A stretch of 64,000 nt of DNA, taken from NCBI RefSeq assembly GCF_023701525.1, contig NZ_JAMQAW010000025.1, forward strand, positions 138,853 to 202,852, read 5' to 3'. Below the pieces are notes generated by a model, which did no database searches, was not told where the DNA came from, and saw only the letters and a program-made list of their open reading frames with translations. Positions within the stretch are counted from its first letter, which is position 1. Each line of letters starts with the position of its first letter. The translations under genes were made by a program, and so were the position numbers. This document shows, one piece after another, positions 59,902 to 64,000 of the stretch. The stretch is from Streptomyces albipurpureus (GTDB lineage Bacteria; Actinomycetota; Actinomycetes; Streptomycetales; Streptomycetaceae).

Positions 59902-61383
59902 ATGGCCGATCACGGCAGCACCAGCGCGGACATCATCGTCGCGGGCCAGCAGCGGCCGGGGCGGGGTCCCACGCTCCCCTCTCTGAACCCGGCGACGGGT
60001 CGAGTGGCGGCCCAGGTGACCACGGCGAGCGTCGAGGACGTCGACGAAGCGGTGGCTGGCGGGGAGGCGGCGATGCGCGATCCCGCCTGGCGGGACCTCC
60101 TGCCCCACGAGCGAGCCCGATTGCTGCATCGAGCCGGTCAGCTCCTCCAGGAGGAGTCGGAGAGCATCGCCCGGCTGCAGACCCAGGACAACGGCAAACC
60201 GATCACCGAGACACGCGCGCTGGTGGCGAGCGCGGCCGGTACCTTCCGCTATGTCGCCGCCGCGTTGGAGACCCTGGACGAGGCTCTGCCCACCGCGCGC
60301 GGTCCCTATCTGAGCATGAGTGTGTACGAGCCGATCGGCCCGGTCGCCGCGATCACCCCGTGGAACTCACCGATCGCCAGCGAAGCCCAGAAGGCGGCAC
60401 CGGCCCTGGCGGCCGGAAACGCGGTGCTCATCAAACCCGCGGAGTGGTCACCACTGGCGGCGCTACGACTGGGCGAAGTACTGCTGCGGGCCGGCATCCC
60501 GCCGGGGTTGGTCAGTGTGCTGCCGGGGAGCGGGCCCGTCGTGGGTGAGGCGTTGGTCCGGCATCCCGGGATCCGGAAGGTCTCCTTCACCGGCGGCACC
60601 ACCACCGGCCGAAGGATCGGCGCGATCGCGGCCGAGAAGATGATGCCCGTCTCCCTGGAGCTCGGTGGGAAGTCGCCGACCATCGTGCTGCCCGACGCCG
60701 ATCTGGACCTGGCGGTCCGCGGGGTGCTGTTCGGCATCTTCTCCTCGCAGGGACAGGCATGTGTCGCCGGCTCCCGCCTCTTTGTCCACCGCTCCGTCCA
60801 CGACGAGTTCGTGGCCCGGATCGTCGAGGCCGCCGAACGCCTGGTCATCGGAGACCCAACGGCGGAAGGCACCCATATGGGCCCGCTGATCTCCGACTCC
60901 CACCGCACCAAGGTCGAGTCGTATGTGCACCTGGCGGCCGACGAGGGGGGCCGCATTCGCACCGGTGGCGGCCGCCCTTCCGGCGGCGCCCTCAGCGACG
61001 GCTACTACTACCTCCCCACCGTCATCACCGGTCTCGACCCCGCGTCACGTGTCTGCCAGGAGGAGATCTTCGGCCCGGTGCTCGTGGCGTTGCCCTACGA
61101 CGACGAAGCCGAGTTGACCGCACTCGCCAACGCCACTCCCTACGGTCTTGCCTGCGGAATCTGGAGCCGTGACTACCGCAGGGCCTGGCGCCTGGCGCGG
61201 CGCGTCGAAGCGGGCACGGTGTGGATCAACACCTACAAACAGCTCTCGGTGGCCACCCCCTTCGGCGGTGTCAAGGACAGCGGTCTCGGCCGGGAGAAGG
61301 GTCGGGAGGGCATCCGGGCCTTCATGTCCCAGAAGGGCATCTACTGGGGACTCGACGAGACCCCACTCCCCTGGGGCGACTGA
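59902..61383 (+). CDS. NAD(P)-dependent aldehyde dehydrogenase
   Basis: A 493-residue ALDH with all key residues. AITPWNSPI and LIKPAEWSPL bind the cofactor, Glu253 lies in SLELGGKSP, Cys287 is the nucleophile in GQACVAGSR, and EEIFGPVLVALPYDD follows. It resembles betaine-aldehyde and hydroxymuconic-semialdehyde dehydrogenases. Beside a VOC dioxygenase-like gene, a role in oxidising a ring-cleavage semialdehyde is plausible (inference). First gene of the rightward operon. Confidence 0.93.
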   Translation: MADHGSTSADIIVAGQQRPGRGPTLPSLNPATGRVAAQVTTASVEDVDEAVAGGEAAMRDPAWRDLLPHERARLLHRAGQLLQEESESIARLQTQDNGKPITETRALVASAAGTFRYVAAALETLDEALPTARGPYLSMSVYEPIGPVAAITPWNSPIASEAQKAAPALAAGNAVLIKPAEWSPLAALRLGEVLLRAGIPPGLVSVLPGSGPVVGEALVRHPGIRKVSFTGGTTTGRRIGAIAAEKMMPVSLELGGKSPTIVLPDADLDLAVRGVLFGIFSSQGQACVAGSRLFVHRSVHDEFVARIVEAAERLVIGDPTAEGTHMGPLISDSHRTKVESYVHLAADEGGRIRTGGGRPSGGALSDGYYYLPTVITGLDPASRVCQEEIFGPVLVALPYDDEAELTALANATPYGLACGIWSRDYRRAWRLARRVEAGTVWINTYKQLSVATPFGGVKDSGLGREKGREGIRAFMSQKGIYWGLDETPLPWGD

Positions 61384-61550
61384 CCGGACACCGCAACGCC
61401 CGCCTTGGGTAGCGCCTGCGTTCACAGCAGAACACCCTCCATCGCAACGCCCGCGCCCGTAGTGCGGCGCCCGATCGCCGGGGGACCCACTCATCCCCCA
61501 GCAGCAAGTCCCGCCACACCCAACCAACCAACCAACGAAAGGGCTCCCCC

Positions 61551-62084
61551 ATGACCGAGCACCGCAGCGACACCACCGAACAGCGGGACTCCGAGCTCGG
61601 CGAGTTGCTGGACTCCTGTGTGGCCAGCCGCGACTCGCGCCACGAGGACTGGGACACTCTGGGGTTCCAGGCCAAGGCGGGCGATGAGTTCCGACGTGCG
61701 CAGATCCGCTACATCGGCTCGGGCGCCACCGGGAACCACGAGAGCGACGACCGCATCCTGGGCGCCGAGCACTTCACCTTCTCCAATATGCGGCTGCCGG
61801 CCGGAGCCGTCGGCCCCGAGCACACCCACCATGACGCCGAAGAGGTGTTCTTCGTACTCGAAGGGCAGCTTGAGGTCACCGTGCACAGCGCCGAGGACGG
61901 CACCAGGACGGCAAGCCGCCTCCTCGGCTACCGGGATCTGATCCGGGTCCCCGCCGGTGTGCCCCGCAGCCTGCGCAACATCGGCGAGACCGACGCCCTG
62001 TTCTGCGTGATCATCGGCGCCGGCCGACCGCAACTGCCGACCTATCCACCGACTTCCGCCATGCACGGGGTCACCCGCGACTGA
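61551..62084 (+). CDS. Cupin-domain protein
   Basis: A 177-residue single-cupin protein. Motif 1 GPEHTHHDAEEVFFVLEG (near residue 85) supplies the His/His/Glu ligands, and motif 2 lies around YRDLIRVPAGVPRSLRNIG, where the usual motif-2 His is not obvious. It could be an isomerase, dioxygenase or binding protein of the pathway. AAAGGG lies before ATG 61551. Same operon as the aldehyde dehydrogenase. Confidence 0.85.
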   Translation: MTEHRSDTTEQRDSELGELLDSCVASRDSRHEDWDTLGFQAKAGDEFRRAQIRYIGSGATGNHESDDRILGAEHFTFSNMRLPAGAVGPEHTHHDAEEVFFVLEGQLEVTVHSAEDGTRTASRLLGYRDLIRVPAGVPRSLRNIGETDALFCVIIGAGRPQLPTYPPTSAMHGVTRD

Positions 62085-62127
62085 CGCCCCATCCAAAGGA
62101 CCCGTCCGGCCATCGAGGAGCAGCCCG

Positions 62128-63180
62128 ATGCACGATCCCGTCACCACCCTTCACCAGGGCGCCGCCCAGGGGCCCAGCGCCCAAGGCGGGTTCAGCGCCC
62201 CAGGCACACCCTCCCGTGCGTCCGGACCCGTCGCCCGGCTGCGCTCACTGCGCTCGGTCTCGCTCGCGACGCCGCGCTCGGTCGAGTCGGCCGAGTTCTA
62301 CCGCGAGGTGTGGGGGCTCACACCGATGGAGTGTGATGGCGGGAGCACCTGGCTGCGCGGTACCGGGCCAGAGCACCACGTCCTGGAACTGCGTGCGGCG
62401 GAGCAGAACGCCCTGAGGAAGATCGCGTTCGCGGTCGGAGACCGCCGCGAGGTGGATACCGCGGCGCGAAGACTGGCCGAGTGGGGCATTGAACCCCTCA
62501 GCGGGCCCGGAGGGCTGGATGGGCCGGGTGGCGGCTACGGTCTGCGCTTCCCCGACGTCGAGGGTCGGCTGATCGAGCTGTCCTGCGAGGTCGCGGCGGT
62601 CACTCCGGGCGATCCAGGCGGCCTTCCCGCCGTACCGCGGGGGCTTGCCCATGTGGTGCTGAACACCGTTGATATCGATGCCGCCTGCGACTTCTACACC
62701 CAGGTGCTCGGGATGCGGATCTCGGACTGGTCGGAACACCAGATGGTCTTCCTCCGCTGCAACTCCGATCACCACTCCATCGCCTTCAATCAGGCCCAGT
62801 GGACCTCGCTCAACCATGTGGCGTACGAGATGACGTCGATCGATCACTTCATGCGCGGGATCGGGCGGCTCAAGCACCATGGGCAGGTGCCGTTGTGGGG
62901 GCCGGGTCGACACGGCCCTGGAGACAACACCTTCTCCTACTTCGCCGATCCGGCGGGGTTGGTGTGCGAATACACCTCCGAGGTGGCGCAGGTGGAGGAG
63001 GACGCCTGGCTCTGCCGCACCTGGCGGCGCACCCCCGAACTGTCCGACCTCTGGGGCACCGCAGGGCCGCCCTCGGTGGACGTCCGCACCCGAATGGCGG
63101 GGATTCCCGACCCTGGGCATCCCCGTCCTGAGCGCACTGGGCTGCCCGCCGTCAGTCGACCGGGGGGCGGCCGATCATGA
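62128..63180 (+). CDS. VOC extradiol-dioxygenase-like protein
   Basis: A 350-residue two-module vicinal-oxygen-chelate protein, the size of catechol 2,3-dioxygenases. Module 1 begins LRSVSLATPRSVESAEFYRE. Module 2 begins LAHVVLNTVDIDAACDFYTQ and has the expected metal ligands: His in LAHVV, His in LNHVAYEM and Glu in GLVCEYTSE, with HSIAFNQ between. An N-terminal 35-residue low-complexity extension is unusual. It probably opens a catecholic or similar ring. Its stop overlaps the next gene (ATGA). Confidence 0.87.
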   Translation: MHDPVTTLHQGAAQGPSAQGGFSAPGTPSRASGPVARLRSLRSVSLATPRSVESAEFYREVWGLTPMECDGGSTWLRGTGPEHHVLELRAAEQNALRKIAFAVGDRREVDTAARRLAEWGIEPLSGPGGLDGPGGGYGLRFPDVEGRLIELSCEVAAVTPGDPGGLPAVPRGLAHVVLNTVDIDAACDFYTQVLGMRISDWSEHQMVFLRCNSDHHSIAFNQAQWTSLNHVAYEMTSIDHFMRGIGRLKHHGQVPLWGPGRHGPGDNTFSYFADPAGLVCEYTSEVAQVEEDAWLCRTWRRTPELSDLWGTAGPPSVDVRTRMAGIPDPGHPRPERTGLPAVSRPGGGRS

Positions 63181-63965
63181 AGGAGCTCACCGTGGCCGTC
63201 CTCGGCCACGGCGCCATCGGTGCCGTGGTGACGGCGGCGCTGTCCGCCGGTGAGGTGCCGGGGGCCAGACTGGTCGCGGTGGTCGACCCCACCGCTCCGC
63301 CGGCGCCACCACTGCCCGCGGCCTCCCTCGACATCGCGCTGGGGCGCGCCGAGTTGATCGTGGAATGTGCCGGCCAGAGCGCATTGCGGGAGGCCGGTCC
63401 GACCGTCATCGCGGCGGGCCGCCATCTGCTGGCCCTGTCCACCGGAGCGCTGGCGGATTCCGCGCTGCACCAGCGGCTTCTGGCGGGACCGGGTCGGCTG
63501 AGCCTCTGCGCGGGAGCCGTCGGCGGGCTCGATCTGCTCTCCGCCATCGCTCACCGCGCGCCGTTCGACTCCGTCACGATCCGTACCACGAAGTCACCGC
63601 GGTCACTGTTGCAGCCCTGGATGGCGGAGTCCGAGGCGGCACGGTTGCGGAACGCGACCGGCCCGTACGAGTTGATGCGCGCCCCGGCGCGCGAGGTCAC
63701 GAGGGCGTTCCCCGCGACCAGTAATGTGGCGGCTTCCGTCGCGTTGGCCCTGGGCGACTGGGACCTGGTCGAAGCGGTGGTGGTCGCCGATCCGGGTGCG
63801 GCCCTGAGCCGTCATGAGATCGTGGCTACGGGTCCGGCGGGCCAGTACCGCTTTGAGATCGCCAACCGGCCGTCCCCGGCGAACCCCAGGTCCAGCGCTG
63901 TTGTCCCCTACGCCGTACTCCGTGCGATCGGCGGCCTCACCGGTGCCTCGGGAGGCATCGTATGA
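63177..63965 (+). CDS. Aspartate dehydrogenase-like (NadX/DUF108) protein
   Basis: A 262-residue Rossmann protein. TVAVLGHGAIGAVVTAAL (residues 5-22) binds NAD(P). The pattern IVECAGQSALREAGPTVIAA and LCAGAVGGLDLLSAI is that of L-aspartate dehydrogenase, with FPATSNVAASVALALG near residue 180. NadX makes iminoaspartate or acts on related amino acids. In this operon it may process an amino or oxo acid instead (inference). It overlaps both neighbours by ATGA. Confidence 0.85.
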   Translation: MKELTVAVLGHGAIGAVVTAALSAGEVPGARLVAVVDPTAPPAPPLPAASLDIALGRAELIVECAGQSALREAGPTVIAAGRHLLALSTGALADSALHQRLLAGPGRLSLCAGAVGGLDLLSAIAHRAPFDSVTIRTTKSPRSLLQPWMAESEAARLRNATGPYELMRAPAREVTRAFPATSNVAASVALALGDWDLVEAVVVADPGAALSRHEIVATGPAGQYRFEIANRPSPANPRSSAVVPYAVLRAIGGLTGASGGIV

Positions 63966-64000
63966 CCGCCGCGATCAGCACCATCTGCTGCCCGCTCGGC
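63962..64000 (+). CDS. Start of next operon gene, cut by the window edge
   Basis: ATG 63962 overlaps the previous stop (ATGA), and thirteen codons are visible (MTAAISTICCPLG). Too short to identify. The coupling shows that the operon continues. Confidence 0.7.
   Translation, partial: MTAAISTICCPLG

Overview
The window is chromosomal DNA from a high-GC actinomycete, almost certainly a Streptomyces. It carries a two-domain geosmin synthase, a streptogrisin-type secreted protease, an Nsd-family developmental regulator, a second (fused) SecDF, a DUF397 protein, several F420-type oxidoreductases and the usual GTG/TTG starts. I see no rRNA, tRNA, CRISPR, insertion sequence or prophage. The mix of regulators, efflux pumps, secreted hydrolases and catabolic genes looks like chromosome-arm or accessory sequence rather than the conserved core.

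Layout. 0.1-9 kb: a LacI-controlled sugar locus, with ABC binding lipoprotein, two permeases, a GH39 glycosidase and a Tat-exported glycoamylase-like enzyme, plus matching palindromic operators. 9.2-10 kb: a small ribbon-helix-helix / Fic-like toxin-antitoxin-type pair. 10.4-15.7 kb: F420-type PPOX protein, a chloramphenicol-type MFS exporter with a leader-peptide attenuator, a second MFS protein, and an F420 nitroreductase-hemerythrin fusion behind its own leader peptide and intrinsic terminator. 16-21.6 kb: membrane Ser/Thr kinase with a partner membrane protein, a DUF2165 protein, and an SPFH / NAD-kinase-like pair. 22-26.4 kb: streptogrisin-like protease and SecDF. 26.5-33.6 kb: GNAT, VOC, HxlR with a divergent NADPH-binding reductase, PAS-PP2C phosphatase, Nsd-family regulator and phosphotransferase. 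34-36.8 kb: geosmin synthase. 37-45 kb: large LuxR ATPase, a GNAT-APH fusion, DUF397, a TmrB-like ATPase and a cation antiporter. 45.2-48 kb: metX-metY behind a structured leader with a short ORF. 48.4-51.5 kb: a hypothetical protein and a Tat-exported beta-lactamase-fold hydrolase.

51.6-64 kb: a divergent catabolic island around a MarR regulator. To the left are an M24-fold enzyme that has lost all of its metal ligands, a complete ABC importer and a phytoene-dehydrogenase-type oxidoreductase. To the right are an aldehyde dehydrogenase, a cupin, a VOC extradiol-dioxygenase-like protein, an aspartate-dehydrogenase-like protein and the start of another gene, the last three translationally coupled. 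The MarR operator lies exactly between the -35 and -10 boxes of the rightward promoter. This island is the best candidate for an undescribed system. The two leaderless-leader-peptide attenuators, at 11.3 kb and 15.7 kb, are the most notable regulatory finds.
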